A DNA stretch of 64,000 bases from Planctomycetaceae bacterium (GTDB lineage Bacteria > Planctomycetota > Planctomycetia > Pirellulales > Pirellulaceae): the NCBI GenBank assembly GCA_020638995.1, contig JACKHM010000001.1:1674001-1738000 (forward strand), in the 5' to 3' direction. Both the position numbers and the translations under genes were made by a program. Shown piece by piece: positions 56,336-63,788 of the stretch; positions within the stretch are counted from its first letter, which is position 1; each line of letters starts with the position of its first letter. Below the pieces are notes generated by a model, which saw only the letters and a program-made list of their open reading frames with translations, was not told where the DNA came from and did no database searches.

Positions 56336-57236
56336 AGCGAACGAAGAGTTGATCCGAGCAGTTGCCCCAAACTGGCATATCAAAATCTATGAACCAGATG
56401 CAGCCGAACAGAAGGGACAAATCATTCAGATCATGGACTACGATGTCTCACGTAATTTCATTGCGAAGCAAGTTGCGAGTCATCGGAAAACGAATCCATG
56501 TTGGCTTGCTCAAGTTATCGATCAGATCCTAAAAAAGTATGACAAAACGCCGATCATTACCTTCAAGAAAGCAATTCGTGATCCGTCTCCTGAGTTTGAT
56601 CTGGTGAAGTTGCTGAAAAGTAGAGATCGAGTTGGCGGTCTGTTCAATTTTCCCTGTCGGGGTCATACGTTTAGTGACAAGTCGTTGATCGTTCTTGGAA
56701 CTCCATACAAAGACGAAGCCACGATCTGGGAGCTTGCGTCAGCAATATATGGATTCGAGGGACTGCCGAAGTCAAAGTATGAAAGACGTGACAGGGTCGA
56801 AGAGTGTTTTGTCGCAGGGAACATGGGCTATGAAGACCAGCACCTTCGTTCAATTCAAGAGTTCTTGGTGTCTGCTGAGATTTCACAAGCGATTGGACGA
56901 CTGAGACCGCTGCAAAATGACTGTGTAGTCTATGTCATCACGAATTGTGAAATCAAGGATTGGACATTTCAACAATTCACGGCGAGTGAATTGTTTGAAA
57001 TGCGGCGGTCTCTGAGACGAGATTGCGCTGACGCCTACGAACGATACAGCCAGGTAGCGTGCAGAAAATTACAAGATTGCGGTTCGACTAGTAACGCAGA
57101 AATATGCAAGGAGCTTAATTTTAATATGCGACGAGGTCGTGAACACTTGGCAAGATTCAAGAACTACCACAAACAGAAGATCGACTGCAAAGGACATACG
57201 GTTCGACTAAAAGATGGAGCAACAATCAAGGGCTAA
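56336..57236 (+). pseudogene. 3' part of Prim-Pol/SF2-helicase gene
   Basis: Continuation of the gene interrupted at 53739. It begins with one base that completes the split codon and continues with ANEELIRAVAPNWHIK. It carries the second RecA-like domain: the FNFPCRGHTFSDKSLIVLGTP segment (shortened: FPCRGHTFSDK and LIVLGTPYKD) and AEISQAIGRLRP, the motif VI Q-x2-G-R-x-R. The C-terminal region is basic. Apart from the insertion no stop or frameshift was seen. An ATG-less open frame from 56280 runs through the IS end and is not the native start. Confidence 0.85.
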
Positions 57237-57239
57237 ATT

Positions 57240-57280
57240 CGGCGGGTTATCTTACTAGTAACTAGTAAGGTAAGTCGCCG
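57240..57280. repeat. 41-base imperfect palindrome after primase gene
   Basis: The core is CTTACTAGT-A-ACTAGTAAG (57251-57269, perfect 9-bp arms); the outer arms start CGGCG and end CGCCG, giving 17 of 20 matching positions. It follows the primase-helicase stop by three bases. Possibly a terminator, or a replication origin feature of the element, since replication genes often sit by their origin. Confidence 0.6.
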
Positions 57281-57564
57281 CTTTGCTGTTGTTCAACTGG
57301 AGTGTTGTTTGTCCGATGCTCGTTCGCTTTCGCTCACTTGCGCTTCGGAAAATGCTGCTGGCGCAGCAAATTAATGCTTTTCGCCTGCGGCAAAGAACTA
57401 CTGCTCGCAGGTGTTTAAAAAAAACATAAACAGATGTGAAGTTAGTAGTCGACGAACGAGCAGTCTGCATCACAATCACGAATGTAAAAATATTTTCACA
57501 ATCTCCGACAGAATCGATCCAGCCTTACTCTATTACCTTCGACATGGCGATTACCCGTCGCATT

Positions 57565-57607
57565 CGCTCCTTGTTCAATCTGTTTACGAACAAGGGGCGT
57601 TTTCGTT
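57565..57607 (+). terminator. Intrinsic terminator
   Basis: CGCTCCTTGTTC and GAACAAGGGGCG form a 12-bp stem with one G-T pair around an 11-base loop, followed by TTTTCGTT. A GCGA/TCGC hairpin lies just upstream (about 57547-57561), as in the leader before the methylase. Confidence 0.75.
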
Positions 57608-57623
57608 GGCAAGCTGCATAAAT

Positions 57624-57656
57624 ACCTCTGACACAAACCAGATCAGAGGTAACACC
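57624..57656 (+). promoter_or_regulatory. Hairpin that sequesters the ribosome binding site
   Basis: ACCTCTGA (57624-57631) pairs with TCAGAGGT (57643-57650), loop of 11 bases. The AGAGG ribosome binding site for the ATG at 57657 is within the 3' arm, so folding of the mRNA would block initiation. This could be a thermosensor or a target for a regulator. Inference from sequence only. Confidence 0.5.
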
Positions 57657-58102
57657 ATGCGACGCACACTGACTTACAGAGGAAAAACCAAGCCACTGCG
57701 AATGTGGTCGGAAGAACTCGGAATCAACTACGGCACACTTCTCGCCAGAATCAATCACGGATGGTCGCCACAAAAGACTTTGACAATTCAACCTGGCGAA
57801 ATCACGGCAAACCGCAAACACGGTCGATGCGGAACAAAAGAATATCGAGCTTGGCTCGCAATGAAAGCGAGATGCTCTGATGACCGCCGCCATAATGCTC
57901 ATCGCTATTCGGCAGAGGAATCACCGTTTGCGATCGATGGAACGACTCATTCGAAATGTTTCTCGAAGACGTTGGCACTGCCCCTTCAACGAAACACTCG
58001 CTTGGTCGGATCGACAATGACAAGAATTATGAAGCAGGGAACTGTCGCTGGGAGACAGCAAAAGAGCAGGCAGGGAATCGGTCTACGACTTGTCATCGCT
58101 GA
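57657..58102 (+). pseudogene. Frameshifted phage-type protein gene
   Basis: Starts at ATG 57657 after the hairpin. The first 83 codons encode MRRTLTYRGK...KEYRAWLAMKARC, which matches phage proteins with YRxWxxMKxRC. At about 57907 the match jumps to the next frame: ending in FGRGITVCDRW, GRIDNDKNYEAGNCRWETA and the stop TGA at 58100-58102. A single missing base near TATTCGG explains it. Restored length is 148 residues. The frame as it stands runs on to 58169 with unrelated sequence. Could be real decay or an assembly error. Confidence 0.75.
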
Positions 58103-58506
58103 AACTGCTCCACCGCTTTTGCAAGGCAGCCTTGGGGGGCGTGGAACAGAGATCAAAGTACAAGATTGATGTCGGTGGTCACCAGATTTTGCCTACACTT
58201 CGAGCTGGCTGATGTCCGCTTCGTGAACGGCTTCAACAGGTAGAAAAGTTATCGTCGGAAGCACATTTCAGCCGAAGATCCTGGCTCTTGGCCACTTAGT
58301 GTGCTTGGACACCGGTTGTTGTGGGAAGGCTGGCTAACAGCGATCGACGTGGAGACTAGAAGGCATTTCAAACCCCAAATCTTGGTGGTGAAAGCATTGA
58401 AATCGTTGCAAATAATGCTTTCGCCGCAAGCGAACGCTGGTTTTGAAATGCGCTCTAAGAGAATGAGTGCGGGAAACTGAGAAGCGATGGCTGAAGCGAA
58501 TTTGGG
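58103..58506. other. 404-base region without a supported gene
   Basis: No convincing reading frame. Its main feature is the nested inverted repeat at 58363-58451. It separates the frameshifted gene (plus strand) from the end of the LPP20/FlgT-like operon (minus strand). Confidence 0.5.
58363..58451. ncRNA. Nested inverted repeat, possible structured RNA or MITE
   Basis: Outer arms GCATTTCAAACC (58363-58374) and GGTTTTGAAATGC (58439-58451) pair with one bulged base; inner arms GAAAGCATT (58390-58398) and AATGCTTTC (58414-58422) pair perfectly over 9 bp with a 15-base loop. The layout suggests a cruciform or multi-stem RNA. A transposon-derived miniature element is another option. Neither copy number nor expression can be judged here. 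Confidence 0.45.
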
Positions 58507-59037
58507 TCAATCAGTTCCCTTTGCTCCCACGGAGTTCCCGTCCTTATCGAGGACGGCTCCGATGGCTAAGTAGAAGATGTCTCCTTGCTTCGACTTCCAG
58601 CGTCCGACCACCGGCATATCTTTTGCCACTCCCTCGACGCTCGCTTTGGTGATCTCCAGCAGCTCGGACACACTCGTTCCTTGCTCCGTGTCCCCGTCAA
58701 AGATTACGACGGACTTCTCGTTTAGTTGCTCGGCATGTGCAACTTGAATGCCTTGCCTTTCTGCCACGACGTTTGCCAGTGCCTTTATTCGGCACACCCT
58801 CTCCGCTCGCAACCGATCCTGAGCAGAGTCATCCTTGATCGCCGTCGAAGCCACGGCGATGACGACAGTGCGACCTTTGGGAAGTCGAATGATCTTGGCT
58901 CCGGATGTTTCCATCAACAGACGGTGGGGCGTTAGGTACCTAACGAATGCTTTCTCAATTTCTATCTCCGAAAAGTGGCGTTCTAACTCGCCGCTCCCGA
59001 GGATTAATGCGACAATGAATGTTCCTAAGAAATGCAT
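58507..59037 (-). CDS. Secreted LPP20-like protein
   Basis: 176 residues from the ATG ending at 59037, with a signal peptide (FLGTFIVALILGSG) and a strong GAGGAG ribosome site that partly overlaps the upstream stop. The LPP20-like part runs through AERVCRIKALANVVAERQG (about 79-97), then a region ending KQGDIFYLAIGAVLDKDG. Conserved alpha/beta pattern with A-x-x-K-A-L is typical of the LPP20/FlgT group, whose members include envelope lipoproteins. Last gene of a four-gene operon. Confidence 0.65.
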   Translation of the reverse strand: MHFLGTFIVALILGSGELERHFSEIEIEKAFVRYLTPHRLLMETSGAKIIRLPKGRTVVIAVASTAIKDDSAQDRLRAERVCRIKALANVVAERQGIQVAHAEQLNEKSVVIFDGDTEQGTSVSELLEITKASVEGVAKDMPVVGRWKSKQGDIFYLAIGAVLDKDGNSVGAKGTD

Positions 59038-59044
59038 AGTGTAG

Positions 59045-59803
59045 TTACTCCTCGTACACGGCCTTCGAATCAGCGGCTTCCACTCGCCTACGAAGTTCTT
59101 GCAAGAATTCGTCATGGGCAGCTTGCAACAGATCGCATAACTCTTGTCTTTCGAGCTTGAGCAGCAGCTTGTTGACCAAGATATCTGCTCGCAATGCTTG
59201 AAAGCGTTCCTCGGCCAGCTCTTCGCTGTTGGCAACGGCACGGAAAAACTCGTCTGTTGATTCCGTGCCAGCTGGCACAGAAGGCACTTCCGTCTTCAGT
59301 GCGTCCTGCAATTCGTGGAGTGTGGCTGAATAGTCTCCTTTCACCGAAAACAGTGATGACGGCACTGTTGATTCCTTCCGTTCACCGATAGCACTTGGCG
59401 CCGTCTCTTGCGACCGTTCAGCAGCGGGCTGCAGTACGAGTGACTTTTGGGTCACACGAAGCGTAAGTCGGAAACGGTTACCATCCAAACTGGTGTCGAT
59501 CGTTCTCATGCCGCTGACGCTGAGCCGAACCCTACCTGGTGCTTCTCCAGCGAGGTGCCTGGCGAGTGCTTCAATTGCAAAGCCTTCGGCCTTCGCTCGA
59601 TTGACCCGAGCGTTCAACCCCGGATCAAAGCACTGCACGGGAACCATACGTACCGTTACATCGTAATGTCCGTCGTGGTCTGCAACCGTAGCCGTTACTT
59701 TGCGTGGTCCACCGAGATTGATCGGCAAACCCTCCTCCGCATTTGCAAGGCTTAGCAGCAAAACGACGACACCGACACACCCTTCCAGCGACCACATTCT
59801 CAT
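59045..59803 (-). CDS. Secreted protein, LPP20-like helix-strand region
   Basis: 252 residues with a signal peptide (CVGVVVLLLSLANAEEG) and a strong AAAGGAG ribosome site. The first half has an A-K-A-E-G-x-A-I-E-A-L-A helix (about residues 70-82) followed by beta strands ending in FRLTLRVTQKSLVL, similar in order to LPP20-like domains. The second half is a long charged coiled coil (about 150-245). Function unknown; the context suggests an envelope complex with its neighbours. It precedes the last gene by seven bases. Confidence 0.62.
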   Translation of the reverse strand: MRMWSLEGCVGVVVLLLSLANAEEGLPINLGGPRKVTATVADHDGHYDVTVRMVPVQCFDPGLNARVNRAKAEGFAIEALARHLAGEAPGRVRLSVSGMRTIDTSLDGNRFRLTLRVTQKSLVLQPAAERSQETAPSAIGERKESTVPSSLFSVKGDYSATLHELQDALKTEVPSVPAGTESTDEFFRAVANSEELAEERFQALRADILVNKLLLKLERQELCDLLQAAHDEFLQELRRRVEAADSKAVYEE

Positions 59804-59867
59804 ACGTGCGGCTCCTTTGCGATCGGGATACGGACGCTGGACGCCGAATCTGGTACTTCAACTGGTG

Positions 59868-60560
59868 TCAGTTCAAGAAATCGTCGGCATCGTCGGAGGT
59901 GGCGCTGTCGCTTTCGATCCTCTTGTCAGCTCGCTTGGATTTTGACGTCTTCTTGTTCGAGCCGCTAGAACTCTCCACACCATCGTCAGCAAGGTCGGAC
60001 GCAACTTTCTTAACGCCATCCGCCGAATCAGCCTTCCAGCCTTTGACAAGAGTGTACGTTTTGTCTTCGCCGTTCACGTATTTGTGAATCACTTGCAGTC
60101 CCCGCACAATTCCTTTGGAAACCGACTCCATCTTCGTTGATTCCTTCTCGATGGCCTTGCCCGATTCGACAAGGGTGTCACCATCTGCTGATTCAGTTCC
60201 TTCGATCAGAATAATGCTTTCCCCATCGGAAGTCTGATAGACGGTCACTTCCTCCTTTAGCCATTTCACAAAGGACGCTGAGCAGGCAAGGTCGGCTTTG
60301 CTGCGAGCCATCTCAACACCCTTTGCTTTACCAAGAACGGTACTGATGGGTGACTGGCCAACGACTACGCATGAAATGATTCTCCCTTTCCTGTCCTTCT
60401 TGATCTGATGGACACCCGGCCCCAGTGCGACAAGTCTTTCTAGCTTCTCTTGGGTCGAGGGCCCGTCATCGTCGCCTGCTTTGGCTGTTGCTATCGACAA
60501 GCTGATGGTGAGAAATGCAGTTAGCCAGAGAACGCCACCTGATAAACAAGAGCGGGACAT
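59868..60560 (-). CDS. Secreted LPP20-like protein
   Basis: 230 residues, signal peptide then an LPP20-like domain (about 65-190): an ARSKADLACSASFVKWLKEEV helix shortened as ARSKADLACSASF and KWLKEE, strands, and a VSKGIVRGLQVIHKYVNGEDKTYTLVKGW region near 146-174. The C-terminal tail is rich in Ser, Lys and Asp. Strong GGGAGG ribosome site. Neighbours on both sides belong to the same operon. Confidence 0.67.
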   Translation of the reverse strand: MSRSCLSGGVLWLTAFLTISLSIATAKAGDDDGPSTQEKLERLVALGPGVHQIKKDRKGRIISCVVVGQSPISTVLGKAKGVEMARSKADLACSASFVKWLKEEVTVYQTSDGESIILIEGTESADGDTLVESGKAIEKESTKMESVSKGIVRGLQVIHKYVNGEDKTYTLVKGWKADSADGVKKVASDLADDGVESSSGSNKKTSKSKRADKRIESDSATSDDADDFLN

Positions 60561-60666
60561 TGGATACCTCCCAAAGTGGTTGACCTAGGCTCGCAGGACG
60601 AGGTAATGCCCCTCCGCACGAGCACCAGAACTAGTTAGTTAGAGACGTCTCTCAGGCTTAGCGCTG

Positions 60667-62220
60667 TCACTTACCCGACACTATGGATGAAAACCGATCC
60701 GACGACACGGAATCGACTGATTCTACGACGCAACGAATAGACTTGATCGTCTTCACTTCAGCGGGGGTCAGCGTGAGTTTGCGGAGAAGGCGGATGGAGT
60801 TTGTATAATTCCGTCCCTCAAAAAAATAAGGTGAAATGTAGGCGATGACCGCATCACGATATTCGTCTTGGTAGGGGTGAGTGGACAGCACAAGGCTCGG
60901 TGCAATTCGCAGCGATACTACGTCACTGGCGACTGCGGTACCATCGTCAGCTAGCAGGTTTGATCGGACAGCGACGCCCAAATGCTCAATGCCCACGGGA
61001 GCATCGACGTGATACCAGTTCCAGTTCGTTCGATCGTGGAGTTGCGTGCGACTAGTGTTTACGGCAATGATCGCCTTTCGGTCTGGATCGAAATTCACTC
61101 CCTTCTTGAACCACGCTCGCCCAAAGGCAGTTCCCTGCGGATCGTACTGCGGGAAAAACACGTTGTCAGGAAGGATTCTCAGCAGACCAGGCTCGAACAA
61201 ATTATCGCCGCCGTTTCCGAGTAGCTCCGTTTGAAGTTCGGTGTCCTCGAATCGTGAGTAGGCAAGATCCGTTCGAAAACTGTAAGCGAGGTGGTTGCGG
61301 TCGGATTCGCTCAATTGCTCCCCTCGGTTCGAGACAAGTGACACCTGGCCTTTCGGTGAGGCTGTGTGGTCCAGAACATCGATTAGTCTCTTTTGAAATA
61401 GGTCGTATTTGGAGACATCGACGGAGATTGAAAGTTGAAAGATGATTTCGACTTCTCGCTCTCCAATTACTTTTGCCTTTGGCTCTGACGCCTCGGCGAC
61501 GACGACGTTTGCAGGGAAGCCCTTCAATGCAGCTTGCTGCAAGGATCTTGCGTCCTTGGCAGCATCCAATTCGGTGACGATCTCGGCGAACAGACCTTTG
61601 CCGTCTACGTCTTTCACCGTGATGTTCGCTGCCTTGAGTTTCGTGATTACGCTGCGGCGTTCGACCTCCGCCGAGATCTTCAGACGCACGAGTGATGCTT
61701 GTTGCCGCTTCGAGCCTGGCAGTTCTCGCCACGTCTTAACCAGACCACCGCTATATGTGAGTACCTTGTCTTCGACTACGTCGTCATTCTTGATGAGCGT
61801 CTCTGCGTCGACGACCGCCCCAACCACCTGACGCACAGCATTGCGAAACGCATCCTTGAGAGCCTCGTCTTCGTTAGTGCCAACGCCCTCTGCAAGTACG
61901 ATGGTCAGTGTTGCGGTGCCTTCAGTTGCCCTGTCCGACGGGATCGCAGACTCTTGTTCAAACGGAGAGGCGGTGTCTGGTCCATCAGCCACGTCTCGAA
62001 CGTGCTCTTGGTCCACGTTGCTCAACTTTTCCAATGACACTCGCACTGATTTGCCATCAATCCGCCTGATGGTGACGATACCATCTTTCAGGGCGACAAA
62101 TTCTCCGTCGATGGAGAAACGCCCCGTCGAGTCAGTCCATTTGCGACCGAACACCACAGCGGTGAATGCGACGCTGAGCAGGAGCATGCATGAAGCACGG
62201 AGCAAGGCTTGTCGCATCAT
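60667..62220 (-). CDS. SHD1 domain plus FlgT/LPP20-like secreted protein
   Basis: 517 residues, first gene of the operon. After the signal peptide comes an SHD1 domain (about 25-75, WTDSTGRFSIDGEFVALKDG, RIDGKSVRVSLEKLSNVDQEHV split here as two segments), common in planctomycetes. From about 100 to 210 there is a FlgT_N/LPP20-like domain (AEGVGTNEDEALKDAFRNAV, VVGAVVDAETL). The remaining 300 residues are alpha/beta with no family recognised. A GGAGG ribosome site precedes the ATG and the promoter lies 60 bases upstream. The operon is divergent to an XRE regulator gene. Confidence 0.72.
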   Translation of the reverse strand: MMRQALLRASCMLLLSVAFTAVVFGRKWTDSTGRFSIDGEFVALKDGIVTIRRIDGKSVRVSLEKLSNVDQEHVRDVADGPDTASPFEQESAIPSDRATEGTATLTIVLAEGVGTNEDEALKDAFRNAVRQVVGAVVDAETLIKNDDVVEDKVLTYSGGLVKTWRELPGSKRQQASLVRLKISAEVERRSVITKLKAANITVKDVDGKGLFAEIVTELDAAKDARSLQQAALKGFPANVVVAEASEPKAKVIGEREVEIIFQLSISVDVSKYDLFQKRLIDVLDHTASPKGQVSLVSNRGEQLSESDRNHLAYSFRTDLAYSRFEDTELQTELLGNGGDNLFEPGLLRILPDNVFFPQYDPQGTAFGRAWFKKGVNFDPDRKAIIAVNTSRTQLHDRTNWNWYHVDAPVGIEHLGVAVRSNLLADDGTAVASDVVSLRIAPSLVLSTHPYQDEYRDAVIAYISPYFFEGRNYTNSIRLLRKLTLTPAEVKTIKSIRCVVESVDSVSSDRFSSIVSGK

Positions 62221-62280
62221 CGTTGCCTCCGAGTGTGCTTGCGACCGTCCGCATGTAGATGATGAGAACGGACACCCCTC

Positions 62281-62321
62281 AATGTACTACCACTAAAGAG
62301 CGTGTCAAGAACTACTTTAGT
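62281..62321 (-). promoter_or_regulatory. Sigma70-type promoter overlapped by an inverted repeat
   Basis: On the minus strand, TTGACA (62303-62308) and TACATT (62281-62286) are separated by 16 bases, with transcription expected towards the 60667-62220 gene. The inverted repeat ACTAAAG (62292-62298)/CTTTAGT (62315-62321) places one half-site between -35 and -10 and the other just upstream of -35. This is the expected layout of an operator for the adjacent XRE protein. Binding is inferred. Confidence 0.6.
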
Positions 62322-62749
62322 AAATGTAGACGCAACTCCGAATTGGGCGAAACCAATACGGGGGTGCGCTACGTCAAAACGCAGGCCACGAACCCAACAC
62401 GCCGAATTTGTCGGGCAGTTCGCAGTACGGTTGCGAGAACTCCGCCGATCACGGGGAATGACGCAAGCTGAGCTTGCTCGTCTAGCCCAGATCACCACGT
62501 CATATGTGGGAAGATTGGAATCGGGTGGCGCTGCACCAGAGATCGACCTAGTGGATCGGCTATGGCTACATTCTCCACGAGTTGTCAGCGGACGAACTCG
62601 CCGACGCTTGCTGGGATGAACCGTCGGACGAATTTCACGCACAACAAGAGCTAGAGGATTTCGAGCAGGCAGATGAATACTTCGCCATTACGAGGACGAC
62701 CTCTGCGATTGAAGACGACCGACTTGCGTCACGGACAAAAAGACGGTAG
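62302..62749 (+). pseudogene. Frameshifted XRE-family regulator gene
   Basis: The first part encodes an XRE helix-turn-helix (FVGQFAVRLRELRRSRGMTQAELARLAQ and SYVGRLESGG, given in shortened form; about residues 36-75). After IDLVD the reading is sensible only in the next frame: GYGYILHELSADELADACWDE, ending at TAG 62747-62749. One extra base near 62557 explains this. The given start (GTG 62302) falls inside the divergent promoter, so the true start may be later. It lies beside the secreted-protein operon and likely regulated it. Confidence 0.65.
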
Positions 62750-62813
62750 TCCAGACGGGTGTCAGCCCTACAGTTCATGACACGAATCAACCATCATCTT
62801 TGGATCTCATCCG

Positions 62814-63767
62814 ATGTCACATGCATCAGAATTAGTCGACTACGCACCAACTTCTTTGTCCCACCTTGTGGGACAAAGAAGTGTCATTGATCAAGTTAGT
62901 GTCGCACTGGACGCCGCACAGATTGACGGCAAACGATTCGACCACAGTCTTATGGTTGGACCGCCAGGACTCGGCAAATCAGCTCTTGCAAACGTAATCG
63001 CTTGCGAAATGGCGGAAGAGTTCACCGAAGTTCTTGGACAATCGATTACGACACCTTCGGAATTTAACGGATTGCTACTTAGACAACCCTCAAGGAGCAT
63101 TGTATTTATCGATGAAGCACACGAACTTAAGCGTGAGTTTCAAACGGCGCTCTATCTCGCATTGGACAAACAGAAATTGTGCGTGAAGTCGTCGGGTGGT
63201 CCGCCTGCGGAATACGACCTCGCATCATTCACTGTGCTTCTTGCCACAACCGATGAGTTTTGCCTACTCCAACCGCTTCGAGATCGTATGAAGTTGACGC
63301 TTCGGTACGAGTATTACACAGAAGAAGAACTGATCCAGGCACTTGCACTACGCATTCGTGCTTTAGTGTGGGACGTTGATGAGGAAGTGTTGCCACAAAT
63401 CGCTCGCCGTTCCAAAGGAACGCCTCGCTTAGCATTAAGGCTGCTACAGTCATCGCATCGAGTATCTCGATCACTGGGTGAGAGTTCGATCACAAACGAA
63501 CACCTGCTTCGTGCGTGTGAGCTTGAACAGCTCGACGAATGTGGACTTGGACGAGATGAACAAGCATACCTCCGCATTCTCGCCGACGGACCAACTCGCC
63601 TGAACGTGGTTGCCACGATACTTGGCTTGCCAACACGAACAGTCAGCCAAGTCATCGAAGCATTTTTGATTCGCTCTGGTCTGATCACTAAAGACAAGAA
63701 TGGGTTGCGTGAGTTGACGGCGAAGGGTCGTGAACATGTGGCCAAGTCGAGTCAACAAACTGTCTGA
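62814..63767 (+). CDS. RuvB-like AAA+ ATPase with winged helix
   Basis: 317 residues. The N-terminal pattern LSHLVGQRSVIDQV resembles RuvB; Walker A is GPPGLGKSA (about residues 45-53), Walker B IVFIDEAHEL (about 98-107), and the sensor includes LLATTDEF. The C-terminal part (about 235-310) is a winged helix. Members of this kind occur in planctomycete mobile elements, where they may aid replication or recombination. The first coding palindrome (62850) is near its start. Confidence 0.85.
   Translation: MSHASELVDYAPTSLSHLVGQRSVIDQVSVALDAAQIDGKRFDHSLMVGPPGLGKSALANVIACEMAEEFTEVLGQSITTPSEFNGLLLRQPSRSIVFIDEAHELKREFQTALYLALDKQKLCVKSSGGPPAEYDLASFTVLLATTDEFCLLQPLRDRMKLTLRYEYYTEEELIQALALRIRALVWDVDEEVLPQIARRSKGTPRLALRLLQSSHRVSRSLGESSITNEHLLRACELEQLDECGLGRDEQAYLRILADGPTRLNVVATILGLPTRTVSQVIEAFLIRSGLITKDKNGLRELTAKGREHVAKSSQQTV
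62850..62882. repeat. 33-bp perfect palindrome (15-3-15) in RuvB-like gene
   Basis: ACTTCTTTGTCCCAC and its exact complement around loop CTT. It covers codons 13 to 23. It does not appear to insert residues, because the protein aligns without gap to the RuvB pattern. Same geometry as 53597-53629. Confidence 0.85.
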
Positions 63768-63788
63768 TTTCCTTAAAAGGATTGTCAA

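Noticed and set aside
57411..57656. Upstream start for the phage-type gene
   Set aside because: The extra residues run through the terminator at 57565-57607 and do not match the family.
58467..58652. Small plus-strand gene opposite the last LPP20-like gene
   Set aside because: Low-complexity Arg/Ser product, no ribosome site, and overlaps a supported minus-strand gene.
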